DNA from: Gammaproteobacteria bacterium
Lineage (GTDB): Bacteria > Pseudomonadota > Gammaproteobacteria > JAADGQ01
NCBI GenBank assembly: GCA_021648145.1
Contig: JAKITI010000012.1
Coordinates: 1-64,000, forward strand
Direction: 5' to 3'
DNA length: 64,000 bases
Under the pieces are notes generated by a model. That model did no database searches and had not been told where the DNA came from. It saw nothing but the letters and a program-made list of their open reading frames with translations. Made by a program: the position numbers and the translations under genes. Positions 8,068 to 16,703 of this stretch are shown one piece after another; position 1 is the first letter of the stretch, and every line of letters starts with the position of its first letter.

Positions 8068-10392
8068 TTATGGTGTCGGCTTGATTTCATCACTTTGTTG
8101 AGAATCAGCTGGAATTTCAATTTCACTACCGCTCTCAGGGGCTTCAATAAGTGGTGTTTCAGCAGGTTGTACGATCTCCGTTGACTCTCCCTCTATACTT
8201 TGAGCATCATCTGTTTGCCCGCCAATTTTTTCGACCCATGATGGTGCAATGGGTTTCAGCCATTCTTGAAGCGTTCCATTTTGCCAAAGCACTGTTCCAC
8301 CACCACCTAATAGAGCAAAAATCACAATCAAGGTTTTCCAAGGGCGCTTTTTCTCAGCAAATGGATCTTTCATTGAGCGTTTTGCGCCTGCAGGAAGTTC
8401 TGCAACTTTGGTGAGTGATTTACCAAATGGAATATTTAGTTTGGCTCGTGTATTCACTGCCCAGCCGTTAGCATCAAGTATAGGGGCTAAGTTACGTTGT
8501 CTTAACTTCAGCCATGCGAGAAGCATTGAAGGGCCAGAGATTAATAACATCACACCGATAAGTGCGAGTGGCATCTGCCACCAGCTAAGCCCTAAAAATC
8601 CTGATAATACTGCGGCCAATGCTGCAGCAAGTGCACCAAGAGCCAGACCGATTGCGGCAAAGATACCTGCAAACTTTCCAATATCAAAAGCAGCGGGTGC
8701 TTTACCTGCTCCCGCCGCTGTATCTGTAATGCCAGATGCCGCTTTTGAGTCAATGGCTTTATCTCTTGATGAGGCCATTTTTTCGATTTGAGAGCCAATC
8801 ATTTTAGCGACACGTTTGTAAGGTGACCAAAATGCTTGGCGAATACTGATGGGTTGTTCGATAAGTTTTACAATCGTGGCATCCCAGTCTTTATTGTCAC
8901 GGTCATAAAAAATACCGTTTCTGCCCACCATCAAATGATCAGAATCACCATCAGTAAAAGCGGCTGCAATCGTCATTTTTTCATCACTGCCAGGGCGAGT
9001 ACATTCACAATAAGCGATATAGACACGACTTGATGAGGCCATTGCACTGTGTTTTGCAATGTCTTCAACGTGAACGCAAAGATCGCAACTGCGTCCATCA
9101 AGGTAGAGCGTTCCTGCTTGAAAAATTGCCTTTTTATCTGGGTTGTAAAAATCAGCAAAAGAGACATAGTTACGTAATAAAACACTTAAATCACGATGAT
9201 AACGTACCAGTCTGTCAACAGATGCAATGGAGTCAGATTCAGGTTTAAGTTCGTTGTCTGTTGCAATCAGGCTATTAATAGCAACTTGGGCATTGCTACT
9301 TAAAATTTCACGAATACGTTCAATACCCAGAGATTCAACTTCTGCCCCTTTTTTCTCTTTTTCCCAAGACTCATAAGCAGAAAATTTCCCGCTTATCGTT
9401 TGCCATTCGTCAAAGCTTAGATGTGACTTTTCACCAAATAGAGGGGCAATAATGTCACTGTTTAATTGCGTAACAGTATTTGCCCATGCAGGGTTAACCC
9501 CTTCTTTGAGTGGCAGAGGGCTATTTATTTTAATTCGTGCTAATGGCAGCCCGGCAATTTCTTCCATAGAGGCTTGCAAATCAATTTCAGCTAAAGATTC
9601 ATATTTTGATTGTGCCGGGTTGAGTGGGGATGTGGCTGTTTCATCAAACTGTGCGAGCTGGCTGCGTGTGAAATAGTCATCCACTTTATTTTTGATCTTT
9701 TCAAAGGTAGTGGCTGCGGCGGCTGTTTTATCACCAAAAGGCAGGATATTTTTGGCATCCTCCTCCGCGACTTTCCACCAGTCAGAAAAGGCTTGAGCCG
9801 ATTCAAAAAATAGATCAGTTTTTTCTTGTGAAATGCCATCTGCGCCACTGAGGTCTTTTTCAGCTTCCAGACAATCAATAATATTTTGAATGACTGTTTG
9901 AATTTTTTCTTCTGTTGCGGCTTCAACAGGTATAATGCCGTCACCATTAAAGTGCGTACCGGCAAATATCTCTTCAGTGTTTGAGGTATCTTCAGCCGTG
10001 ATCGACTCTGCATCCGCTTTGCCGAGATTGCTTAAAATCTGTTTGGCTGACTGTAGGAGTTTCTCTCCTTCTTCAGTTTCGGTGTTAATGGCGGAGAGTG
10101 GTAACTCTTCTCTATTATTGAGAAGGTCATCCGGGTTTTTAAGCACAGAGACGGCCCATTGTACAGCCGCAAGAATTTCCGGGGCGCGGATGTGGCCATC
10201 GCCATCGGTGTCAATGAGATCCAGTGTGTTTTCATCAAACTCGATGCCCCGTGTTGGGCAGCTTAGAGCCGCCCATAGTTTTTGATCAAGCTTATCAAGT
10301 GAGGCGAGGTCATTGCCGTCCTTTAGCTGTACTTGGTCAAAGCCACCTAATCGTAAAAAACTCCAACGGTTTGTGTTGGAAAAATTACCCAT
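8068..10392 (-). CDS. large EF-hand protein with C-terminal membrane helices
   Basis: A 774-residue protein I cannot assign to a named family. One canonical calcium-binding EF-hand loop, DTDGDGHIRAPEI, lies near residues 62-74. A second, HFNGDGIIP, near 145 lacks the first acidic ligand. The middle is mostly helical. A cysteine cluster CDLCVH and CECT near 420-450 may bind a metal. Hydrophobic segments lie around 575-605 and 610-635, with another near 690-710 (LIVIFALLGGGGTVLW) before an acidic, proline-rich tail. There is no signal peptide. The ATG follows GGGAG at a good distance. It is downstream of the paired GTPase genes and was probably transcribed with them. Confidence 0.7.
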   Translation of the reverse strand: MGNFSNTNRWSFLRLGGFDQVQLKDGNDLASLDKLDQKLWAALSCPTRGIEFDENTLDLIDTDGDGHIRAPEILAAVQWAVSVLKNPDDLLNNREELPLSAINTETEEGEKLLQSAKQILSNLGKADAESITAEDTSNTEEIFAGTHFNGDGIIPVEAATEEKIQTVIQNIIDCLEAEKDLSGADGISQEKTDLFFESAQAFSDWWKVAEEDAKNILPFGDKTAAAATTFEKIKNKVDDYFTRSQLAQFDETATSPLNPAQSKYESLAEIDLQASMEEIAGLPLARIKINSPLPLKEGVNPAWANTVTQLNSDIIAPLFGEKSHLSFDEWQTISGKFSAYESWEKEKKGAEVESLGIERIREILSSNAQVAINSLIATDNELKPESDSIASVDRLVRYHRDLSVLLRNYVSFADFYNPDKKAIFQAGTLYLDGRSCDLCVHVEDIAKHSAMASSSRVYIAYCECTRPGSDEKMTIAAAFTDGDSDHLMVGRNGIFYDRDNKDWDATIVKLIEQPISIRQAFWSPYKRVAKMIGSQIEKMASSRDKAIDSKAASGITDTAAGAGKAPAAFDIGKFAGIFAAIGLALGALAAALAAVLSGFLGLSWWQMPLALIGVMLLISGPSMLLAWLKLRQRNLAPILDANGWAVNTRAKLNIPFGKSLTKVAELPAGAKRSMKDPFAEKKRPWKTLIVIFALLGGGGTVLWQNGTLQEWLKPIAPSWVEKIGGQTDDAQSIEGESTEIVQPAETPLIEAPESGSEIEIPADSQQSDEIKPTP

Positions 10393-10484
10393 GATTTATC
10401 TCCCATGATGATTTGATTAATGATTGAACTCTATATAACGTGTTGTTGAAGAAGAATAAGGGTTGTTACTTATTTTTGGGCTAA

Positions 10485-11627
10485 TCAAAGATCCATATCT
10501 AAAACCGTTTGTAGATTGTGTGCCCAGATCTCATTTTTTATTGGAAAAGAACGGTTAACTTGAGCAATAACAAATGCATGCTCGGGTAATATGACTTTTA
10601 ACGCTTCAAAAAAACCTTTTGTTAGTGTGGGTGCAGAAGAGGATTTTATCTCTATTGCAACCCTCTTCTTTCCCTTTTCCAGAATAAGATCTATCTCCGC
10701 ACCGCTTGAAGAGCGATAAAAACTGGCATTATAGCGAGGAAATTTTTCCAATATTGAAGAGATTACCATGGCTTCAAAAGAGTTTCCTAAAGCGGGGTGA
10801 CCAAGAAGGTCATTATAGGTTTCAATTCCCAACAGGCAGTGAATAATACCGGTGTCTCGGATGTATATTTTTGGAGATTTAACCAATCTTTTTTTTGTAT
10901 TGCTATAAAAAGGTTTGAGCCGCCGAATAACAAAGGTACCTTCTAAAATATCTAAATAGTTTTTTATAGTGGGTGAGCTTACGCCCATAGAGGAGGCCAG
11001 CGTTGAGGCATTTAAAACAGAACCATTCAGGTGAGCAAGCATAGTCCAGAATTTTTTTAAGGTTTCCGCCGGAATATTAAATCCCAGTTGAGGAATATCC
11101 CTCTCTAAAAATGTTCTAATGTAGTTAATTCGCCAGTCAAAACTAATTTCAGATTCTAAGTGGTAACTATCCGGGTATCCGCCTTGTAGCCATAGCCTTT
11201 TGAAATCTTTAACTTCATAGGCTGAAAATGGGGATATTTCAATATAGGAGATTCTTCCAGCCAGAGTTTCTGAACTCTGTTTGATTAAATCTCTAGAGGC
11301 AGAGCCGAGTAAAAGAAGCTGCCCTTTGCGACCGCTTTGATCCAGATAAGATCTGAAAAATCTAAAAAGATTGGGGTACATCTGTACCTCGTCAATACAG
11401 ATAAGAGAGCGATTGTTGGCCTCTAAAAAGGTTAAGGGATCTTGTAGTTTTGCAAGATCTCGGGGGTCTTCAAGATCAAGATAAATTGAGTTGTCAATTT
11501 TAGAAATGATTTTTTTGGCGAGCGTAGATTTACCTACCTGTCGCGCACCAAGAAGTGCAACACATGGGAAAGAGAGCAGGTGTTTTTTGATTATATCTTC
11601 TTTTTGCCGAGTAACGTAACTTTGCAT
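10485..11627 (-). CDS. AAA ATPase with C-terminal DUF4143 domain
   Basis: A 380-residue protein of the widespread AAA_14/DUF4143 family, whose cellular role is poorly known. Walker A is GARQVGKST (residues 27-35) and Walker B is SLICIDEVQMYP (about 74-85), followed by LLLLGSASRDL, a sensor-1-like element. A winged-helix-like segment near residues 195-230 precedes the DUF4143 part, which carries a PD-(D/E)XK-like pattern (SGAEIDLIL then VAIEIKSS). The gene is more AT-rich than its neighbours and its start codon lies inside a long inverted repeat. It breaks the spacing between the GTPase and EF-hand genes and is flanked by direct repeats, which suggests late arrival. Confidence 0.85.
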   Translation of the reverse strand: MQSYVTRQKEDIIKKHLLSFPCVALLGARQVGKSTLAKKIISKIDNSIYLDLEDPRDLAKLQDPLTFLEANNRSLICIDEVQMYPNLFRFFRSYLDQSGRKGQLLLLGSASRDLIKQSSETLAGRISYIEISPFSAYEVKDFKRLWLQGGYPDSYHLESEISFDWRINYIRTFLERDIPQLGFNIPAETLKKFWTMLAHLNGSVLNASTLASSMGVSSPTIKNYLDILEGTFVIRRLKPFYSNTKKRLVKSPKIYIRDTGIIHCLLGIETYNDLLGHPALGNSFEAMVISSILEKFPRYNASFYRSSSGAEIDLILEKGKKRVAIEIKSSSAPTLTKGFFEALKVILPEHAFVIAQVNRSFPIKNEIWAHNLQTVLDMDL

Positions 11628-11660
11628 ATTTAAAGTTTAACATTAAATATGCAAAGTTAC
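11616..11660. repeat. 18-bp perfect inverted repeat covering the ATPase start codon
   Basis: GTAACTTTGCATATTTAA at 11616-11633 is exactly complementary to 11643-11660, with nine bases between. The minus-strand ATG at 11625-11627 and the next three codons lie inside one arm. As RNA this would bury the start codon in a hairpin; as DNA it is a good operator for a dimeric repressor. There is no T run, so it is unlikely to be an ordinary terminator for the upstream gene. Confidence 0.85.
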
Positions 11661-11671
11661 AGTATTGTTAC

Positions 11672-13309
11672 TTACGCTTTCTTTTGTATCAGGTTGTTGA
11701 GTGAGTCAGGTATTTTTAATAGTTCTATTTGATCGCTTTTTATTTGCTTGAGTTCTTCGAGTAAAGCACCATGCTCGGTGTTGGTATTGCTCCACAGGGT
11801 TTGTAGTGAGCTATTTAATTCTTCTATGCCTGAGTGAATGCCTTGGTGCAACCCACACCCAGCGGCTGAGGCAAGTGATGGGCGAAGTTTACGTTGCAAA
11901 AACCAGGGAATCAACCAGGCCAGACCAATTAATAAACCGCTGTGTACAGCAAAATCAACACCCAAAAAAATATTATCTCCCTGAGTACCGCTGTAAAAAC
12001 CAGTGACAACGTGATAAACGGCCCATACGGCGGCGGTAAGAGGCAGCAGGCCACTCAGAAAACCTGTTAATTTGTATAGTATTCGTTGCAGCAGTGTGCC
12101 TGGTTTGGCGAGTGCGGCTGTGATGTGAATTTCTATGGATTCATTCAGTTGTTGATGAGCCGTTGCTGTAAAGTGATTGAGTGGAGCCTGAAATGGGTGG
12201 TCAGGCAAGTTTGATTGACGCAAGCTGTTTTGTAGTTCAACGGCGATATCACTCATCAAACGGTCACTTCGTGCGGTACGCAGCGCATCAGTGAGTGTTT
12301 GTACGGACGGCAAAGGTGGGCTGCTCTGGTTTTTGCCCAACAGGTTTTGCTGGGTGGCTTCCAGTAAAAGTGATTGTTTAACAATATTGGCTTGGGTTTC
12401 AAGCAACTCTTGCAGCTTGGATAGCTGTGCCTCGACCGTGTTTTGCCATTGCTTTTGGTGGGAGTCCCAAAGCTCTTTTGAACCCATAGCTTTATGGAGA
12501 TGGGCGACATGATTTTTAAAATCATCGGCTCGAGCCTGTTGGCTAATTTGCTGTAATACCTCTAGGCCGTGTGTCTGCAAAGCTTGGTTAATTGTACTTT
12601 CTAAACGTTGAAAATCATCTTTGTTTTTACTGCTATTGTGAATGTCTGAGCAGTTTGTACGCAAAATGGTCGGGTTTGAAAAGCCTGAACTCTGCAAACG
12701 ATCATTGAAATCATCAAACTGTTCGTTTGTCCCTTCATCCCAGTGGTTCATAACAAACAGCCAGGCATGGCGATGGCCGCGTTGCTGTAAAAAATGCCAG
12801 CCAACATCATCTTGATAGCGCTCAGGGCTGACGACGTACACCAACCAGTCGATATAAGGCAGCCAGCTGAGAACTAAATCACGATTTTGGGTCGCAGTGC
12901 TGTCAATATCTGGCATATCAAGCCACGCGATTAAACGGCGACTGTCATCCTGATGATAGCTGATACTGATTTGCTCGGTGGGGAGCTCTTCGGGCAGTGG
13001 TTTAAGCTGATAATCTTGATGCAGATACAGCGTGACTTCGTGAGAAGTGGGGCGCTCTACACCGGCTCGTGCAATCGGTGCGTTAGCCAAACGATTCAAT
13101 AAACTGCTTTTGCCGACACCTGTGCCACCAAAAAGGGCGACAATGAGTGGCCGCTGATGGCCTGCTTCAAATAGCTGCTCTGCATGTTGTTGTTCAATTT
13201 TATCCAGCGATAGCGCGTCTGCTTGATTGATCCAGCCTGCTTGCTGTGCTTGAATTGCCCAGGCTTTTAATTTTTCCAGTGGTTGTTGTTTATCATCATC
13301 AGGGTTCAT
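11672..13309 (-). CDS. dynamin/Era-like membrane GTPase, second of a pair
   Basis: A 545-residue GTPase. The G1 loop is GGTGVGKSS (residues 61-69), the G3 motif is LDMPDID and the G4 motif is NHWDEG. A long helical region follows, then two or three membrane helices near 405-475 (GFLSGLLPLTAAVWAVYHVV and SGLLIGLAWLIPWFL). The layout of a GTPase head, helical stalk and membrane anchor recalls bacterial dynamin-like proteins and YfjP-type GTPases, but I cannot name an orthologue. Its start overlaps the stop of the other GTPase by four bases (ATGA), so the two are translated together and may work as a heteromer. Confidence 0.75.
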   Translation of the reverse strand: MNPDDDKQQPLEKLKAWAIQAQQAGWINQADALSLDKIEQQHAEQLFEAGHQRPLIVALFGGTGVGKSSLLNRLANAPIARAGVERPTSHEVTLYLHQDYQLKPLPEELPTEQISISYHQDDSRRLIAWLDMPDIDSTATQNRDLVLSWLPYIDWLVYVVSPERYQDDVGWHFLQQRGHRHAWLFVMNHWDEGTNEQFDDFNDRLQSSGFSNPTILRTNCSDIHNSSKNKDDFQRLESTINQALQTHGLEVLQQISQQARADDFKNHVAHLHKAMGSKELWDSHQKQWQNTVEAQLSKLQELLETQANIVKQSLLLEATQQNLLGKNQSSPPLPSVQTLTDALRTARSDRLMSDIAVELQNSLRQSNLPDHPFQAPLNHFTATAHQQLNESIEIHITAALAKPGTLLQRILYKLTGFLSGLLPLTAAVWAVYHVVTGFYSGTQGDNIFLGVDFAVHSGLLIGLAWLIPWFLQRKLRPSLASAAGCGLHQGIHSGIEELNSSLQTLWSNTNTEHGALLEELKQIKSDQIELLKIPDSLNNLIQKKA

Positions 13310-15063
13310 TGAGCCAGTTGCTCCATCGCTTGTTCCGCTTTTTCCAGCTCTTCTGCGCTGAATTGATATAGGCCATCATTGGGCATGTTGGTTGTTAACT
13401 CTATGAACTTGGGGTTGAGTAATTGATCAATGATGTGGTGTTCTACTGAGGTGAGTTGCTTCTGCTTTAACTCTTTTTCTACACTCTTCATGTAATTACC
13501 GACAGCGCTTTCAGTAAGAAAAGAGGTAAAAGAGAGCACCGCAGGTGCGATGGCAAGATCATAAACATTGATGCCACCACTTTTGACTGCGAGTACAACA
13601 GCAGCCGCGTCTGTGGTGATGCGTGTGGCCCGCAGGCTGTTAAGTGCAACAGGGTGATCTTGCAGGTAGAGATAAAGTTTTTCAGCCGCCGCATCTATTT
13701 CAGGTTCAAAAGCCGTTAGATGACTTTTAATGGCATGATCAGCCGTTTGAATGATGGCCGATTTTTCTTGTTGTAATTGTTGGGACAGTGCACGGTGCCA
13801 TTGTGCGCTTTGATCTGTGCCTGACCGCTGCTCCATTAAGTTATTTTGCAGAGCTCTTAGTGTGTGCAGCACCGCTTCATTAATGACGGCTGTTTCATTG
13901 TCGGGTGTGTTGTCCGCTGATTTTGACTGACGTTGTTCTTGCCATAGCGAAAATATTTTCCTGCCGGGCCAGGTGACGATCTGCCTGGCCGTGGAGAGTG
14001 TGCTGGCGATACCGGGAACTTCAAGCAATGCCAACAGCTGTATAATTGCTTTTTGTAATGTCTCAGAGTAGTGCGGGTTTTGCAGATAATCCCGATTATA
14101 AATTTCCAGCGTATCATTCGTTGCTTGTTTGACTTCGCTTTGCCAAATTTTTTCTGCCTTCACTTCCTGGCGAATGGGCGTAAGCCAGCTTTCCCAGTCA
14201 CGTTGCAGGCTGTTTTTTAATGCGACGGATGATGAAATTTGTGGTGTGTTTGGCAGTGCATCATGAGCCTGTTTTCTAAGGTTTTGGCTGGCATCGGCCA
14301 AGAGTAATTCATCTGTCTCTATATATGGCAGTGTGACAACGGCTTCATAATTAATCTGCGCTGTTTCCAGTCGTTTTTTAACCGAAGATACGAGAATATC
14401 TGCCGCATCAGGGGAGGTTTTATTGATGCATACGATCAGTGGCCGATTGATTGGTGCAATTAAATCTAATGTTTGCCAGACTGTCTGATCGGCATATTTT
14501 TCTTTGCTGACGACTAAAACAATAAGGTCAGCGATGGCGCAGAGTTGCGGTACGGTGGTGCGATATTCACGCGAGCTGACGGAATCAAAATCAGGTGTAT
14601 CCCAAATAATAGAGGGTTGGTTTGAAAAAACAGTTTCGGATGCTATTTGAACTAATGAGTAGCTGTCGAGTTGCTGGTTGCTAAGTTGCTCGGGAGGTAA
14701 ACATTTCCAGTTGGGAAAGAGTTTGCCAATTGATGAGCTAATGGCTTCAGTGAGGTGCTCTGTTGTGAAACCCTGAGCATGACGAGTAAAGCCCGCGAGA
14801 GGGTTGGCTTTTGCAGCCTCTATACCGGCCAAAAGATTAACAACCGTGCTTTTGCCTGATTGGGTCGGGCCAATCACAGCCACTTGCAGAGGCAGTGGTT
14901 TGAGTTGTGGCCGCAATAGACTGTGTCGGAGTAGAGCATCTGCATAGGCGAGTGATTGTATCGACAAGCCTGTGATCTCTTTATTGTTATTACCGCTTTG
15001 CAACACATATGGGTGACGTGCTTTCAGTTTTAAAATGAAATGATAGAGTGCTTCTGTTTGCAT
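13306..15063 (-). CDS. dynamin/Era-like GTPase, first of a pair
   Basis: A 585-residue GTPase with G1 GPTQSGKST (residues 65-73), G3 WDTPDFDS and G4 INKTSPDA. The rest is helical, with a weakly hydrophobic stretch near 490-520 (AVVLAVKSGGINVYDLAIAP) that may contact membrane. It resembles its downstream partner in layout but not closely in sequence, so the pair is probably an old duplication or two different families. It is the first gene of the minus-strand group and is divergent from jetA across about 150 bases. Its role is unknown; membrane remodelling or defence are both possible. Confidence 0.75.
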   Translation of the reverse strand: MQTEALYHFILKLKARHPYVLQSGNNNKEITGLSIQSLAYADALLRHSLLRPQLKPLPLQVAVIGPTQSGKSTVVNLLAGIEAAKANPLAGFTRHAQGFTTEHLTEAISSSIGKLFPNWKCLPPEQLSNQQLDSYSLVQIASETVFSNQPSIIWDTPDFDSVSSREYRTTVPQLCAIADLIVLVVSKEKYADQTVWQTLDLIAPINRPLIVCINKTSPDAADILVSSVKKRLETAQINYEAVVTLPYIETDELLLADASQNLRKQAHDALPNTPQISSSVALKNSLQRDWESWLTPIRQEVKAEKIWQSEVKQATNDTLEIYNRDYLQNPHYSETLQKAIIQLLALLEVPGIASTLSTARQIVTWPGRKIFSLWQEQRQSKSADNTPDNETAVINEAVLHTLRALQNNLMEQRSGTDQSAQWHRALSQQLQQEKSAIIQTADHAIKSHLTAFEPEIDAAAEKLYLYLQDHPVALNSLRATRITTDAAAVVLAVKSGGINVYDLAIAPAVLSFTSFLTESAVGNYMKSVEKELKQKQLTSVEHHIIDQLLNPKFIELTTNMPNDGLYQFSAEELEKAEQAMEQLAQ

Positions 15064-15112
15064 GAATTAAAGTATGACGCATATTGTGGCAGTTAGGCAA
15101 TTATCATACGAA

Positions 15113-15173
15113 TTCAGGATTTGAAAATCGACGATTCATCAGGTATAGGCACTTTCAGGATTTGGGGTATAAT
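15113..15173 (+). promoter_or_regulatory. candidate jet operon promoter with direct repeats
   Basis: TATAAT at 15168-15173 is a perfect -10 hexamer, 43 bases before the jetA start. The -35 region is poor. Two copies of TTCAGGATTTG lie at 15113-15123 and 15154-15164, 41 bases apart (about four helical turns), with the second touching the -10 element. This would suit a repressor or activator site, or control of the divergent GTPase operon. Confidence 0.45.
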
Positions 15174-15215
15174 AAAGGTTGTACGTTTTATATACTGAAA
15201 GTTTAACCAGACCTC

Positions 15216-16697
15216 ATGAGCCTCGACTACCAATCTCTCGATACCTTACGCCAAAACCATCCTGCATGGCGTTTGTTGGCAAGTCCTCATGCCCCCTTAA
15301 TTGCCAGTTTTTTGCAAACGGCCTATATTGCACCTAATGTTCGTGTGCTTGCTCAAGCCGATTTAACCGAAGCGTTGGAAGATGAGCTGTTTGCCATCAG
15401 AGAATTACAAGGTCCCGACAGTTTTCCTAAATCGGCAGCGGATTATTTGAATGACTGGGCAGCGCCAGAAAAAGGATGGCTGAGAAAGTTTTATCGTCAG
15501 GATTCCGATGAGGTTCAGTTTGACCTGACACCTGCCACAGAAAAAGCCATTGGCTGGCTGGAGTCTTTAAACGAGCGCAGTTTTGTTGGCACCGAATCGC
15601 GCCTTTTAACGCTTTTTGATTTACTCAAACAACTTCAAAAAGGTAGCACCGATGACCCCGAGGCGCGTTTGCAAGAATTGCAAAAACGCCGTGATGAAAT
15701 TGACCGTGAAATCGCCCAAGTCAAACAAGGCAATATTGCATTGCTTGACGATACGGCTTTGCGAGATCGTTTTATGCAGTTCACCCAGCAAGCCAAAGAG
15801 TTGCTTTCTGACTTTAGAGAAGTTGAGCACAACTTTCGTGGGCTAGATCGCAGTGTGCGCGAACGCATTGCGCAATGGCAGGGAGACAAGGGAGAATTGC
15901 TGGAAGAAATCATGGGCGAACGTGATGCTATTGCCGGTTCTGACCAAGGCAATAGCTTTCGTGCCTTCTGGGATTTTTTAATGTCACCCACACGGCAAGA
16001 GGAATTTAGCGAACTGCTCGAACAAGTCCTGATACTGCCAGCCATCACCCAGCTTAAACCGGATTCTCGTACCCGCCGGATTCACTATGACTGGCTGGAA
16101 GCTGGCGAACATACTCAGCGCACGGTTGCCCGCTTGTCACAGCAACTCAGGCGTTTTCTGGATGATCAGGCGTGGCTGGAAAATCGGCGCATCATGAACA
16201 TTCTGCAAGGTATCGAAAGCAAAACATTAAGCTTACGCGAATCACTTTTTTCAACTCAGATCGGCAATGAATTTATGTTTATTGATTCAGGCTCAGCGAC
16301 CATCGACATTCCCATGGAGCGTCCGCTTTATACGCCACCGTTAAAAACCCGCATCGCCAATATTCGCCTTGAAAGCGGTGATGAAAAACTCGATTCCAGT
16401 ATACTATTTTCTCAAATTGTTATTAACAAAGCCGCCATTGCTGGGCATATTCGGCAATCACTGCAACTCAAATCTCAAATATCTTTAACCGATCTCTGTC
16501 TTTCACGCCCAATAAAACAGGGCTTGGCAGAGTTAGTTGCTTATCTTGAATTGGCGGGCGATGATTCCGATCACAATCGATTCAAGTTTATTGTTGATGA
16601 GTCTATTGAAGATAAAATCAGCTGGCAAACAGCGGATGACAGTGACATTTCAACAACGCACTGCGCACGTTTACCTCGCGTTATTTTTTTAAGGTAG
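15216..16697 (+). CDS. jetA: Wadjet protein JetA (DUF3375)
   Basis: The kleisin-like subunit (MukF analogue) of the type I Wadjet complex, an SMC machine that recognises and cleaves closed circular plasmid DNA. The N-terminal region SLDYQSLDTLRQNHPAWRLL is typical of DUF3375. A winged-helix part is followed by a coiled coil near residues 150-230 (ARLQELQKRRDEIDREIAQ). The length of 493 residues is normal. The gene leads a compact jetA-jetB-jetC-jetD operon in the standard type I order, with six bases before jetB. Family and system assignment are strong from the order and combination of all four proteins. Confidence 0.92.
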   Translation: MSLDYQSLDTLRQNHPAWRLLASPHAPLIASFLQTAYIAPNVRVLAQADLTEALEDELFAIRELQGPDSFPKSAADYLNDWAAPEKGWLRKFYRQDSDEVQFDLTPATEKAIGWLESLNERSFVGTESRLLTLFDLLKQLQKGSTDDPEARLQELQKRRDEIDREIAQVKQGNIALLDDTALRDRFMQFTQQAKELLSDFREVEHNFRGLDRSVRERIAQWQGDKGELLEEIMGERDAIAGSDQGNSFRAFWDFLMSPTRQEEFSELLEQVLILPAITQLKPDSRTRRIHYDWLEAGEHTQRTVARLSQQLRRFLDDQAWLENRRIMNILQGIESKTLSLRESLFSTQIGNEFMFIDSGSATIDIPMERPLYTPPLKTRIANIRLESGDEKLDSSILFSQIVINKAAIAGHIRQSLQLKSQISLTDLCLSRPIKQGLAELVAYLELAGDDSDHNRFKFIVDESIEDKISWQTADDSDISTTHCARLPRVIFLR

Positions 16698-16703
16698 TTT
16701 GCT

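Larger units (their letters stand above)
10463..11674. repeat. 10-bp direct repeats flanking the AAA/DUF4143 ATPase gene
   Basis: TTGTTACTTA occurs at 10463-10472 and again at 11665-11674. The second copy includes the stop codon of the upstream GTPase gene. The two copies bracket the ATPase gene and its inverted repeat almost exactly. This is what a target-site duplication would look like if the roughly 1.2 kb segment had been inserted between the GTPase and EF-hand genes. No transposase or matching terminal inverted repeats are seen. Confidence 0.45.

Noticed and set aside
11616-11660. Inverted repeat as a terminator for the upstream GTPase gene
   Set aside because: The stem is AT-rich with no T run after it and it covers the next gene's start codon, so an operator or start-hiding hairpin is a better reading.
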